NCBI RefSeq assembly: GCF_020509005.1 | Contig: NC_063017.1 | Span: 1,364,001 to 1,428,000 of the forward strand | DNA from: Fulvia fulva | Taxonomy: Eukaryota; Ascomycota; Dothideomycetes; Mycosphaerellales; Mycosphaerellaceae | Direction: 5' to 3' | DNA: 64,000 nucleotides | In this document: positions 10,850-22,357 of the stretch, piece by piece | How positions within the stretch are numbered: the first letter of the stretch is position 1 | Layout: each line of letters starts with the position of its first letter | Position numbers and translations under genes: made by a program | The notes under the pieces: generated by a model | The model's input: the letters and a program-made list of their open reading frames with translations, nothing else | The model's database searches: none | What the model was told of the DNA's origin: nothing

Positions 10850-11930
10850 AGAACTCGAAGAACGCGTAGAGTCGTATTAGAATATAGAACATAGTAAGGC
10901 GTATAGCGCGTATATGTCTAGAGAACGTAACGCGGCGATATTATTAGTAGGTAGTCGCGCGCTCGTAGACAGTTAGGAAATAGGCATCGTTACGCCTCCC
11001 CCGAACCTAGACAATATAACTTTATAAACAGCGAACGGCGGTATACTACCGCTACCTAAGCCTAAGGGTAAAAGTAAGTAGCGTACATCTCTTTTCCCCG
11101 ACCTCTCCTCTTTTCCTTAGAGTCAGACATAGGACGACAACTAGCGGGTCATAGTAGACACCGGTGTCGCGCTATAACAAGAGATTAATAAAGCTTACTA
11201 GAAGGCCTTCGAGCGAGAAGAAGGTAGTAAGATTGACTTTATAGAACTGTTCGAGTTCAAGCTCGAAGAGAACCTAGGCGCCGACCTAGACGAGGTATAC
11301 CTATTACTCGACAAGGTAGAGCACATTCTCGAATCCGAATACTAGAATATTATACTAGACAAACTTACGATCCTTGTATCCTAGTACCTAAAGACTACCT
11401 ACGACTTCGTACTATAGGTAGTAAATACAGCGATTACTAAAGGTAGACAACTCGATATAATAGAGCGAGCTAATAACCTCTAGAACACCTAGTATACTAC
11501 GCTATAGACCGAGTATAACCGTATCTATAAGATGCTACGAAGCGAGGAGGCTATAATATAGAAGATGGCCGTAGACCTAAAGAGTAAGAAGGATTATAAC
11601 CTAACAAAGTTATAAGAGGTAGAGAAGAAGTATAGGGAGTCTAATAATCTATATAAGCAATTTAGCGAGATTTACGAAAAGGAGAAGAAGAAGGTATAGG
11701 ATGCCGAAGCTAAGAACTAGGCTCTATAGAAGGAGGTTAACGATCTAAAGACTCGACTCTAAGCTACTAAAGACACTATATAGAATAGAGGTAGGGGCCG
11801 CTCTAGTCGCCGACCCTCCTATTTACCTCCGCGCGAGACTTTACTCGAGTAGCTAATACGTAAGTATCGTAAAGCTACTAGTAGAGGCGGCGGCGGCGGA
11901 GGCGGTAGTAACGATAAAAATAACGGTAAT
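10850..11930 (+). pseudogene. gag: Gypsy-2 gag, N-terminal part
   Basis: Read through RIP stops, the frame gives an acidic N-terminal segment (about 11175-11480: AFEREEGSKIDFIELFEFKL and onwards). A long Glu/Lys/Gln-rich tract predicted to be coiled coil follows (about 11500-11780). The segment ends in a Gly run (GGCGG repeats, 11885-11905) next to Asn-rich sequence. LINE-1 B interrupts it at 11930, and the Asn/Arg-rich frame resumes after 16947. Gag proteins of gypsy elements form the virus-like particle. This copy is not translatable. Confidence 0.65.
11918..11930. repeat. LINE-1 B target site duplication (3' side)
   Basis: The 13-bp aaataacggtaat is repeated exactly at 16935-16947 and delimits LINE-1 copy B within Gypsy-2 gag. 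Confidence 0.9.
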
Positions 11931-12105
11931 AGATAGATAGATTTGTCATTCCCCTGTTCTAGGACCCTATCCGGCCTATGTAGGTATATATCTATTGTTA
12001 TGTACAAAGGGAAACCCGAATAGGTGAAAACCCTTCCCGCCCCCGACTACTCCTTGTCTAGATTAGCTTTCCCTCTGAACGTACGTAGTCCATGTCACTA
12101 CCCCG

Positions 12106-15100
12106 TTAGCCCCCGCTCCTAGCCGGTCTCGTCGCGCTACGTCGTGTCCTCTCTTCCTGCACTGCTCCTACTAGGCGGTACTGTTCTAGCCAGCCCTTCT
12201 CTAGTATCCAGTTCGTAATGCGCCGTAGGTCTTCAGCGTTGTTAAGAAGTGCCCCAATCGTCCGGTTCCTCGCCTTCGCCATCCACTCCCCCCTTCCTAG
12301 CGACCACCTCGGACAGACGAGGAGTGCGTGCCGTACGTTCTGGGAGCGATAGCCGCAGGGGCAGCTAGTATTCGTGTATCCTGGAACCTTCCTCCATAAT
12401 AGGTACCCCTGGAGGCCGATGTGTTCGCTTCGCAGTTGGGTTGCTATGCTACTCTATGCCCTCGTAAGGCGGTAGTGGATGAGCTTCGGGGGGTGCTTGA
12501 CCGCGGATTTTGTAGCTGACCATTCCTTAGGTTGTCCCGCTGGCTGAGGGCGTCCACTATGCCCTACAACCTGGTTGTTCCACCTCTCTTTCCATAGTTG
12601 CTCTACAAACGATTTCTCACCTTCCTATTATGTTGCTAGCTGTTCGTCCCTTGCCCGGTAGTTCGGCTCGTTTCCGGGTCGAATGCCCTTGTGCGCTGGT
12701 ACTGATTCGCGGGCCCTTGCGACTGCACTGGCGATGACCTTCTGTACTGGGTACTGTGCCGACTTGCCTAAGTAGGAGGTCCGTAGTCCCTGGATGTATA
12801 GGTCGATCGGCGGTATAGCGGTCTCGTGCTCAAGCATCCTCGTTAGTGTCGACTTATATACCCCGGTGACCTTCCTTAGGCATTGGTTTTGGATCTTCGC
12901 TAGCGGCGCGACGAGTCCCTTCGATGGGCAGGCCCTCTCGCCTAAGGACCACACTTGGCTGCCATAGGTAAGGACTGGCCGTACAATAGCCGTATATAGA
13001 AGTCGTGACTGCCGGAAGTCCGCCCCCTATGTGGACGCAGTGAGCCTCTGGCATGATGCCATATTCTGTTCAGCTTTCCGTAATATTGCCTGTACGTGCT
13101 TCCTCCACCGTAGCGCCGGGTCCACCTATAGTCCGAGGATCCTAAGCTGATTTGCCGGGTTAGTCGTGTGCCCCTGTATCTGGATAGAAGCTTGCATATT
13201 GTGGAACCGTGGCCGGCGCGTAAAGTGTATCAGATTGTACCTTTCTGGGGCAAACCGAGCCCCGTGCCTCCTAGCCCAGTCCTCGTAGATCTTGTGCTTC
13301 TCTTCTAGTAGCCTACAGTTCTCCTTAGTCGAGGAAGACCACGCTAGGATGTTTGTGTCGTCTACGAAGCCGCTCGCAGCGGTGTTCTGGGATTCTAGGG
13401 CTGGGAGCAGCGTCGCCATAAAGAAGAGGAACAGAATAGGTACTAGCGTTAAGCCTTGCGGGATTCCAGTGTAGACTGCTTGAAATGGGCTTCTGTACTA
13501 GCCGACCAGGATCGACGTACTGCGGTTTTGGAGGTAGGACCGTACGAAGTTGACAAGCCACTCAGGGAGTCCTTTCGACCTTAGGATGTAGAGAAGCCGC
13601 GGGTGTGACACGTAGTCGAAGGCTCCCGATATGTCTAGGCTAAGTAAGGAAGCCACCTTGTCCCTATTCTTATACCAGATGGCCTTTACCTGAGAGGTGA
13701 TAAGTTCCATCGCGGATAGCGTCGATCGCTATGGGCGCGCACCCATCTAGGTGTCCGGGAGTAGGGAGTGTTCCTCTGCCGCCTCGGAGAGTCTCGTTAC
13801 AACCAGCTTCTCAAGCGCCTTCCCAAGAGTGTTAAGGAGCGCAATTGGGCGGTACGACTTCACCTGCGTATAGTCTTCCTTCTGCGGCTTGCGTAGGACC
13901 ACTGTCGTCGATTGTTTAAAAGCTATCGGGTGGTATCCGGTCTATAGGCAGGCGTTAAAGATCGCTATAACTGCTGGGGCTAGTTGATCTCTACACTTCT
14001 TTAGTAGCTCGTTTAGGATCCTATCCGGCCCCGGGGCTTTCTTCGCCGGCAACTTCCTCAGCACAGCGGTAACTTCTCCCTCGGACACCTCCTGTTGGAC
14101 CGCGATGCTAGGGGCTAGGGGAGTAGAGCTGTTTATGTCGCTTAGATCAGCCTCGACTGGGGGTGGGAAGAACTTGCTAGCCAGTAGACGCGCCTTGGCC
14201 TCGGGGTCGCTAACCGGGCCACTAGGCGATTGTAGCGCTGGGATAGAGAAGGAGGGGCCCTGTGTAGGGTCCTGTCGGGCCCATTTCGCTAGCTTCCACA
14301 TCCTCTCTGGCTTGCCGGCGATTTCTTCCACTGTGGCCCTCTAGCCGACTGCTTTCTCCCTCCGTATTATAGCTTTCTTCTGTTAGCATGCCTCCCTATA
14401 TACGTTCCAGGCCTCCTCGCTATAGCTGCTCGTCCACACCCGGCGGGCTCTCCTTGCTTCTCTTACTACCGCAGTGCACTCCGGCGTCCAGTATGGTTTG
14501 GACCATGTCGTTGGTTAGGCAAGCGGAACGTGAAGTGAGGTCGCTTTTCTTATTTCGTCTGTCAACCCCTGGACTGCTTCGTCTATCTCGTCTTTACTGT
14601 TGTATTGCTGCTGCGCGATCTGGACTAGCCTCTTGGAGTCATCGAGGTACGCCTAGATGTTGGCCCAGTGGGCCTTTCCCCAGTTTGGCTTAGGGGTTCT
14701 CGCTGGTGTGCGTTGTATCTGTGTCGCAATAGAGGTCCTGACTGGCATGTGGTCTGACGACGCCTCGAGTTCATGTTCGATCCCATAGTAGGTTACCGTG
14801 TAGTAGTGGCTATCTGAGATCCAGGAGAGGTCGATCGTGCCTTGGAGTCCCCCTCTCTTCTAGGTGCCCAGGTCCTTCGGGGTATTGAGGGCAATTGCGT
14901 TGCTCGCCATCAAGTCGAGTACTTCGTCGGCTATAGAGTGCGGCTGCATAAGGCTTTCCTAGGAAGGGTGGTGTATGTTGAAGTCTCCTACTACGATGTG
15001 GCACCCTTGTCTCTTGAGCGCACTGTCTAGGTGTCTGTAGACCCCTAGGTCGCGGCTAGACCTCGAGGCTGGCGGTTGTATGTATAGGTTGTGTATCCAG

Positions 15101-15417
15101 GTGCTACCCACGTGGAGGGAGGTAATATCGCCCCCGCCTTCTTCGTCTGCGTAGTACACTACCTCCCAGTCGGATTCTAGTATGTCCTTGCTGACATAGA
15201 AGCACGTGCGGGGTCTGCCGTCGCCTCGTAGGCATGTCGTGTAGCCTAGTGACTTGCAGGTCGTTGGTCTCTTATGGTGCGGGTTAATCCATGGCTCCTA
15301 GATTGCAAGGACGTGGTGGACGCGCGGGTCCGCCTCGTGTAGGAAATGGTTCTAGACTATATCCTTGCTATAGTTGACGTTATACTAGATGATGCTAAGC
15401 GTGTCGAGGCTAGTCAT
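12106..15417 (-). pseudogene. LINE-1 B ORF2, endonuclease-reverse transcriptase
   Basis: Same 1104-codon frame and domains as copy A. Some regions remain open, for example RT palm LSLDISGAFD and FVDDTN, but TAG or TAA codons interrupt it, including the codon-11 TAG common to all LINE-1 copies and the TAG at 14959-14961 shared with copy A. At 12409-12411 this copy keeps CAG where A and D have TAG. At 12829-12831 it keeps GAG where A and D have AAG. Confidence 0.87.
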
Positions 15418-16687
15418 CGGCATCGACAATCATTTCCTCTGTATCGTCCTGTGTCCTACTGCCCTGTGCGTCCTGGTCTACGCCTATCGGCTGTGTACTA
15501 AAGGGGAGCCGGGCCTGGTTAGATTCCCTCGCCGCAGCTAGCAGAGCACGTGGCCTCCCGTACGCCCTAGGCTGCGCATCCTTTACATCGTTCTCGGCCC
15601 TAGGGCGCTTGTGCCCGACCGCCGCTAGTTGGTTCCGGTGTGGGCTAGCCTCACGGTCGCCGTAGAATCTTGGGGCGACGGTTCTGTTTGTGATTGCCTT
15701 GTTTTTCGCTAGTTTCCGCTGTAGGCATTCCGCACTATACGATGGGTGGTGCCCCGGACAGTTCGCGCACCGTCTCGTAGTCGATGTACAGTCCCTAGAC
15801 ATATGGTCTCCTATATAGTTCGAGCAGGCCTGCTTGTTTGTGCACGTGTAGGTTTGGTGTCCATACTGTTGGCATTTGAAGCATTGGAGGACACGAAAGG
15901 ATGAGGAGTGCTTTTCTACTGTCTTGAGGCTATATTGCCAGACCAGGCCTTGTTCTATCGCTAGATCCGCCGCTTTCGCGTCTTATAGCTATACTATTAG
16001 CGCCGAGGCCTTCTTGCCTTCTAGCCATTTCCGATAGAGCCAAGTCGCCTTCTGGATTGGAGAGTTAAGAGTGACCGGGTTGTCCTCTTGGAGAGCGCGT
16101 AGGTGACCCTGGTTAGTTAGGTCAAACTCCTTAGGCATGTCGTGGACTAGGATCGTGAATTGTTTCGTTAAGACCTTCGCTGATGCCGCAACCTTAGATG
16201 CCCACTGTGGCTGTGCCTCTAGGTGCCTCCTAGCAGTAGCAGAGCTAGTATAGATCTGTAGAGTGCCGTTGGACTGTTGGTTCACTACGACCACCCCTGG
16301 TTGGTTGATTCGTTGGGCGAGCTCCTTATTCGATAGCTTCGCAACTTCGGCCTGGTCTTCCTTTGCTACAATGCGGATCGTAACTGCATCGTGCGTTGGG
16401 CGGGGGCCTGGTATCGATGCCGCGACCGATGCCCAGCTATAGGGGTGTTGATTCCGGGTGGCCTTGCTAATCGCCTAGGACGTCGTCCTCATTTCTTGTT
16501 GCCCTCGGTGATACGACAGTACAAGCGCCGTGCGTAGCTGAGTGATCATTACCTGTAGAGACCGGTAAGGGAGCTGATCGTTAGTTTCTATGCTTTTTGC
16601 GTCCTCTATAAGTTGCTGCCAGTTGTCTTGGGGGGGCTTCGCCTGTAGGGCCGTAGGCGCCGTTAGTGCCGTAGCCTGGGCTGCCAT
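15410..16687 (-). pseudogene. LINE-1 B ORF1
   Basis: A 425-codon ORF1 frame with the ATG at 16687-16685, homologous throughout to copy A. The first stop (16475-16477) is the same mutation as in copy A. It differs by private RIP-type changes, such as Pro to Leu in the DPTNQGHL segment. Zinc knuckles are in the C-terminal third. It overlaps ORF2 by eight bases. Confidence 0.83.
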
Positions 16688-16894
16688 TGCCTAGGAGTTG
16701 CCTAATGTAGCTAGGCACCTCCGCGGCGTTTGGAGCTGAAGAAACAGGGTGAAGAGAGCTTCAAGCTGTCCAGATTGAATGAGGTAGAACTCCCTTAGTC
16801 CTAGGGGCAGTGGCCTGCTTTTTATATCGTTGGAATGGCCTTGATAAGAGCTTTCGAATGTGTCGTGTTTTGGCGCAGAGATCGATGATTCCCT

Positions 16895-16934
16895 CTCTTG
16901 CTCAGTTACCTCTAAATATAGTGTTTAAGGTCCT
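16895..16934. other. Filler at LINE-1 B 5' junction, copia-derived
   Basis: Forty bases between the shared LINE leader and the target duplication. Bases 16908-16934 match copia RT coding sequence. Against intact Copia-A (56557-56583, complement) there are four differences in 27, all of RIP type. Against mutated Copia-A2 (33580-33606) there are two in 27. The first 13 bases have no source I can see. Confidence 0.75.
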
Positions 16935-16947
16935 AAATAACGGTAAT

Positions 16948-18080
16948 AGTAATAACGACCGAGGACGTAATAGAAACCGTCTACGACCTAATAATAATAA
17001 CGGTCGCGACTCTCGAGCGCGTAATACCCGTATATAGACTCCCCTAACCGAACTTTTAGAACGCCTATTTACTATTGACCGTACTCTAATACGTAGTATC
17101 GAGGTTAGTAAGGGCGTACCTAACCTAAAGTACTTTAAGAACAATAACGACCCTAACTTCGATAGTTAGTATAGTAGCGTACTTCTTAAGCTAACTATAA
17201 CTACTTTCCGCTCCGAGGTAGACGGCCTACGTTTTATATATAGATAGACATAGGGTGACCCTTAGAGAAGTATTAAGCCGAGGATCCCCGTGCCTAGAGA
17301 ACAATTATTTAACGAGTTTAAGACTAGTAAAGAACTACTAGATTAGATAACGCGCTAGTACGGCGCCCGTAACAAAGGAACTAAGGCTATAGTTAATATT
17401 GCTACCTATAAGTAGGAGTAGGGCGAGACCTTTATTACCTTCTACGCTCGCTACTCGAAGCTACGTACTTAGATAGAGTAGACCGACGAGACTAAGCTAA
17501 TACTATTTCGTAACCGCCTAAACCGTAAGTACTTTATTAAGACTTTCGGCGATAGGAAAGTAGATAGACGCTTATACAATATATAGGATATAATTAAGGA
17601 ATGTATAGTATTAGATAAGAGCTTCTACGAGACCGACCGACTATATCTATTAAAGGAGCGCCTACGTAGCAACCCTAATTCGAACAATAATAGCGTATAG
17701 GGCGGTAGTAATACCGTAGGCGCCGTAGCTACTAGTACGACCGCTATAATCGTCTAGCGACTACTATAATACGTAGGTACGAAGAAGGAGGAGGACCTAC
17801 CGGTTTACTTATAGAACCTACCTTTATTAAACCGTAAGTAGCTAGAGGACCTTAAGAAGTAGGGTAAGTACTACCGCTACCGTATAGGCTCGTACGTATT
17901 AACGAACCCCGAATACCCGATATATAGTTACGACGGCGACTACCGCCCTCTACGCCTACGAAATAATGCGAACGCTAACCCGAACCTTAGCTCCCTTACT
18001 ACCGACCTATAGTAATAGGGAAATAGTACGACCGCTACCTAAGCGTAGTAGATAGCGGTTAGTAACCGAACTTTCTAAGA
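16948..18080 (+). pseudogene. gag: Gypsy-2 gag, C-terminal part
   Basis: This continues the gag frame after LINE-1 B: an Asn/Arg-rich linker (to about 17035), then a capsid-like helical segment (about 17050-17700), including the tract read as TFITFYARYSKL. A knuckle region follows at about 17870-17905, where RIP has turned Cys codons into Tyr (KYYRYR...GSYV). Bases 17886-17910 from here reappear as filler at the 5' end of LINE-1 C. Multiple stops. Confidence 0.65.
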
Positions 18081-20707
18081 TAGAAAGAGTATAAGATTAA
18101 GAGATATAGAATATAAGAGACGGACTATAGTAAGGAGCTTAAGATATCGGTATATATACTAGATAAATAATAACTAGCTATACACCCTCATATAGTATTA
18201 CCCGTAATAATATAATATAAAAAGGCTCGCGGCCTTATAGATTCTACCTCTACCTCTCTCTTTCTTAATTAGAAATTTATACGTAAATATATAATCCCCT
18301 CAATCCCTTTAACGAAGAACAGACGATTACTACTAGGAGATAGATCGACTATAGCGCGTTAGATTATATATATAGCCCTTATAGACGTGGTTATTGGCGG
18401 TTATTACGAGCTAATACTATACTACGTTACCGACCTCGAATACAATATCGTCTTTAGACTACTATAGCTCTCCTCGTATAACCCGAACATCTTCTAGGAA
18501 ACTAGCGAGGTAGCGTTCAGATCTAACTACTACTTCGGTCACTATCTATATAACAAGACATCGACAATAGTATAATCTCTAGACTATATTAGTAGAACCT
18601 AGTAAACGAAATATAGACTAAAGCCCTTTACTAGCGAATTAGTAGGATTTATAGCCGGAGGGGCGGCGCTGAATATGTCCGCTCTAGAGGTAGATAAAGA
18701 GGTAGATTACTAGGAAGTCTCGTAGCGTATATAGGAGATATACGCGTACCGGCCTAGGGCCAAGTACTTCTATATAATAGCTACGGGGCGCGAGGATAAC
18801 GATAATAACGATAATAGCCTTAAACTAAGCGCGATAGTAGCTAATGACCTAGATCAGTTCTTGAATAAGCAGTTTAACTAAAATCCTAAAGAGAAGCTCC
18901 CGCCTATATACTACGACATTATAGATACTTTCTTAGTAAAGGACTGCGAGTGACTCCTATCTGACCGACTAGGTATCGACTACGAGATTTATATCAAACC
19001 CGGTAGACCTTAAGAACCGCTATACCGAGAGCTATACGGACTAGCCGAGAAGGAGAATAAAGCCGTTAAGAAATAGTTACTTAAATAGACTTTAGAAGGT
19101 AAGGTACGTAAGGCCGGTTAGAAAACAAGCTAGTTACCGGCACCGGTATTAGTAGTAAGAAAGCCTAGAGGAGGGCTACGAGTATATATTGTCTACCGTA
19201 GGCTAAACGCTATTACTATTAAGAATCGCTATCCTATTCTATTAATATAGGAAACGCTTAACCGTATATACGGAAAGAAGTACTTTACGAAACTAGATAT
19301 TATAGTAGCCTTTAATAAGTTACGTATTACGGAAGGGCACGAGTAGCTAATAGCTTTCGTAATACGCTACGGTATATACAAATACCTCGTATTACGGTTC
19401 GGTCTCTATAACGGACCCGTAACCTTTTAGTTATATATTAATAAGGTTCTATAGGAATATCTAGATAACTTTATATTAGTATATCTAGATAACGTCCTTA
19501 TCTTTAGCGATACTCTAGAGGAATACGTCGAACACGTACAAAAGGTATTAATTAAGCTACGAGATGCCGGGCTTACTATTAATATTAATAAGTCCGAGTT
19601 CTACCAGGAACGTATAAAATATCTAGGCCTTATTATTACACCCTAGAGCATCGAGATAGACCCGGAGAAATTGGAATGTATATAGACCTAGGAAGTACTA
19701 ACTAATCTTAAGGATGTCTAAGCCTTCCTAGGATTCGCGAACTTCTACCGTAGGTTTATCGAGGCCTTCTCTCGTATTACATCCCTATTAACTAACCTAA
19801 TAAAGTTAGATAGGCCTAGTAATTATAAGAAACGTAGAATCGACTAGACTAATAATTGCTAGAGGGTATTCGAGGCGTTAAAAGTAGCGTTTAGTAAGGC
19901 GGGTATACTAGTATACTATATACCGGGCAGATAGACCGTCGTCGAGACTAACTCCTTAGACTTTATTAATATAGGTATACTCTTATAATACGACGAGTAG
20001 GGAGTGTTACATCCTATAGCTTTCTATTCGAAGAAGCCAAGCCCCTAGGAGTGTACTTACGAGATCTACGATAAGGAACTCCTCCCGATTATTAAAGTAT
20101 TCGAACAGTAGCGCCCGGAGCTTACTTACGAAGTAGACGAGGACGGCGATCTAGTCAAAGTGTTTATAGACTATTAGAACCTCGAATATTTTATAACTAC
20201 GAAGTAGCTAAATCGCTAATAAGCGCGATAGGTAGAGCTTCTATTATAGTTCAACTTCTAGATTATATACCGCCTAGGTATATAAGGAACGAAGCTAGAC
20301 AGCCTGACGAGACGTAGCTAGGACCTTCCGTAGAGAGTGGACGATCCGGGAAATTAGTACTAGTATTAGACATTACTTCCGCTAGAGCAATTCCTTAAGA
20401 TCGACTCTATACGAGCTACTATCGAAGATACGCCCGAAGAAGAAGAGACGACTCCTCTAAATCCTAAAGCAATCGAGTTCATTCTAGAACTAGAATAGGT
20501 ACTATAAATATAGCTAGTACTAGCTTAGGAAGTATAGACTACAAATAAAGCCGAAGTCGAACCTAAACTCGAGTACCGTATAACGACTACTTACGTCCTA
20601 GACTAAGAACCTAAGGCGGTAATTAAGATACTACGGAAAGATAGTACTATCCCTCTACTCTTATAGAAGGCGAAGATACACCCTACGCACTATAAGGTAG
20701 ATAGTAT
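18081..20707 (+). pseudogene. pol: Gypsy-2 pol: protease, RT, RNase H
   Basis: With TAG read as Gln or Trp, the frame gives a possible protease-like segment (about 18360-18560). A reverse transcriptase follows at about 19190-19680: [24 protein letters not shown] (the D of YLDD mutated to N by a G-to-A change), and FLGFANFYRRFI. Next comes RNase H at about 19920-20230 (YDKELLPII and the NLEYF segment). Integrase is absent because Gypsy-1 begins at 20708. Confidence 0.75.
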
Positions 20708-20922
20708 TGACGAGCTAAGGGCCCCTTTAGACCCTGAAATTTGCGCGTCGAATCTCGTTAAGCTTTAACGGTAAATTGCGTAGTAGGGGTATATAGGGGT
20801 ACTACTAAGATATAGATAGTTAGGAGGCGACCTTAGTAGGAAGCTAGGATTTACGAAGAATCTCTCTATAAGGCGAAAATACGGGAATCTAAAAATTTCA
20901 GATTTATTGTCTTTTAGGATTA

Positions 20923-22055
20923 CCGTACTTTACTACCGAGCGGGCTATACTACCGAACGGGCCACTTTTACTAAGAACTATACCACTTCTACTTTAATTG
21001 CGACGGTATCTTAACACGACGATATCCTATAGAATCGTTACTAGGAGGACAATTCCTCTTTAGATTCTTCGCGATCTAGTGAGTCTACTTAATAGGTACG
21101 TACGTTATACCCCGACTCGCTATATCGCTTATAGCGTCGTAGCCTTAGTACTAGCCGAACACTATCTAGCGACTCTCTACTTACTTCCTACCTTCTAGTA
21201 TCCTCTAGAGATATTAATTACGACGCCTTATCGAAGGTTAGAGACCCTCTAGACTAAATGTACTTGCGCTTTCGTACTTTCCGCTATATAAAGGCCTCGT
21301 TAGACTTACGTAGCTTACTAATCTCGCTTCGTATAAGAGCTATCTAATACGCTATCTCTCTACTCCCTCTCTATTGCCCTGTTAAACGACCTTCCTCTTT
21401 CTACTACGCCTTTCTGAACCCGTAACGACGCTCTGAGACGTAATAACACCTATTATAAACCCTATCTCGTCGAAGTTATAGGTGTCCTAGTTAAGGATGC
21501 TATACTTCTCCTTTATATTACGTATAAGTAAGAACTACTTCTCGATAACGTCTAGATCTTCTATTAGGACTCGCTAACAATCGTATCTTCGTATTATACG
21601 AACCTTTAACTTACGATGCCGCCTAATGAACCTGTCTGTCTAATTAGGACTAGCGGGCTTAAGACTCTTCTCTTATAGTAATAAATCGGCTATTGCTTAT
21701 ATACTAGCCTTTAATAGCGGGAAACCTCTAAGATCTAGCTCGTATATATACTTAAGTATCACCCTCTCTTCTAGCTCTATAAGCTTCTTCGAATTGGGCT
21801 CGTAGTCACCCCGAGGAGGTCGTCTATTCAATCGATACCCTAGTGTAGTTCGAGACGCGTCGTATACCTTTATAGTAAGTCGATTCGTAATTGTCGCGTC
21901 GCGTTTCGTGGCCTAGACAGCTAAGGTCAGTTTGGCCTCGTTTGAAGATAATATACGCTATAATAGTAGTTATATAGCTATATCTATAGAAGTGGTACAG
22001 TTCTTAGTAAAAGTGGCCCGCTCGGTAGTATAGCCCGCTCGGTAGTAAAGTACGT
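20923..22055 (-). mobile_element. Internally deleted Fot1/pogo-type DNA transposon
   Basis: An element of 1133 bp with terminal inverted repeats of about 68 bp and TA at both flanks (20921-20922 and 22056-22057), typical of Tc1/mariner-pogo elements. Mismatches between the two repeats are almost all RIP-type. Each repeat contains a 14-bp motif, tactaccgagcggg, twice, which may be transposase binding sites. Full-length Fot1-like elements are near 1.9 kb. Here the central catalytic part is missing. Confidence 0.9.
20990..21945 (-). pseudogene. Fot1/pogo transposase, central deletion
   Basis: The reverse-strand frame, with RIP stops, reads a CENP-B-type helix-turn-helix segment (IELEERVILKYIYELDLRG), then RRYDCQR, then YNFDEIGF with the first catalytic Asp of the DDE/DDD nuclease. 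Soon after (TGSERRSRKR) it jumps to the family's C-terminal coiled segment (RSEISKLRKANEA...RGSLTF). The second and third catalytic residues are therefore deleted. A transposase of this family cuts at TA and acts in the nucleus. This copy could only move in trans. Confidence 0.75.
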
Positions 22056-22090
22056 TACTATATATATTCTACGGCCCGCGGACCGGTAAG

Positions 22091-22104
22091 TATATACACC
22101 TACG
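22091..22104. repeat. LINE-1 C 5' target site duplication
   Basis: tatatacacctacg here versus tatatatacctacg at 27115-27128. The single difference is a RIP-type CA to TA change. The site lies inside the Gypsy-1 LTR, and the intact LTR at 61022 carries the uninterrupted sequence. Confidence 0.87.
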
Positions 22105-22169
22105 GAAGGCTCGTACGTATTAACGAACCCTACCGTAAATTAACCCGCGTTCGCTATTTTCGAGGATTA
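22105..22169. other. Patchwork filler at LINE-1 C 5' junction
   Basis: Bases 22107-22130 equal Gypsy-2 gag 17886-17909. Bases 22130-22165 match Gypsy-1 pol, left copy 8377-8413 (complement in right copy about 46265-46300). The second match has one RIP-type difference in its first 24 bases and a small indel after that. The LINE leader follows directly. None of this is in copies A, B or D. Confidence 0.85.
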
Positions 22170-22357
22170 AACACGACATGATCGAAAGCCCTTGTCGAGG
22201 CTATTCTAACGACCTATAACGTAGGCTACTACCCCTAGAATTAAGGGAGTTCCACCTTATTCAAGTTAGATAGCTTGAAGTTCTCTTTACCCTATTTCTT
22301 TAGCTCTATAGCCCTAAACGCCGCGGAGGTGCCTAGCTATATTAGGTAACTCCTAGG

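Larger units (their letters stand above)
11931..16934 (-). mobile_element. LINE-1 copy B, Tad-like non-LTR retrotransposon
   Basis: A full-length reverse-strand element of 5004 bp with the same ORF1, ORF2 and ATCT tail (AGAT units, 11931-11942) as copy A, bounded by a 13-bp target duplication. It is about 30 bp longer than A and D because its 5' end carries extra sequence (16895-16934) absent from the other copies. It shares many RIP-type changes with copy A in ORF1, endonuclease and early RT, but not in the 3' third. Confidence 0.93.
10604..20707 (+). mobile_element. Gypsy-2, second Ty3/gypsy family, truncated
   Basis: A forward-strand gypsy element unrelated in sequence to Gypsy-1. Reading TAG as mutated Gln or Trp gives a Gag with a long coiled coil and a CCHC-type knuckle, then a pol with reverse transcriptase and RNase H. 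It stops at 20707, shortly after RNase H, where the Gypsy-1 5' LTR begins, so integrase and 3' LTR are missing. LINE-1 copy B splits gag. I could not identify a 5' LTR. Confidence 0.8.

Noticed and set aside
11885..11910. GGC-rich microsatellite as a possible regulatory repeat.
   Set aside because: It falls in the Gypsy-2 gag frame as a glycine run.
17000..20700. In-frame TAG codons at Gln positions suggesting a recoded genetic code.
   Set aside because: TAG also replaces Trp, and ATG, Cys and other codons change in the same CpA/TpG pattern. Clean elements in the window use TAG/TAA/TGA as stops. RIP explains it.
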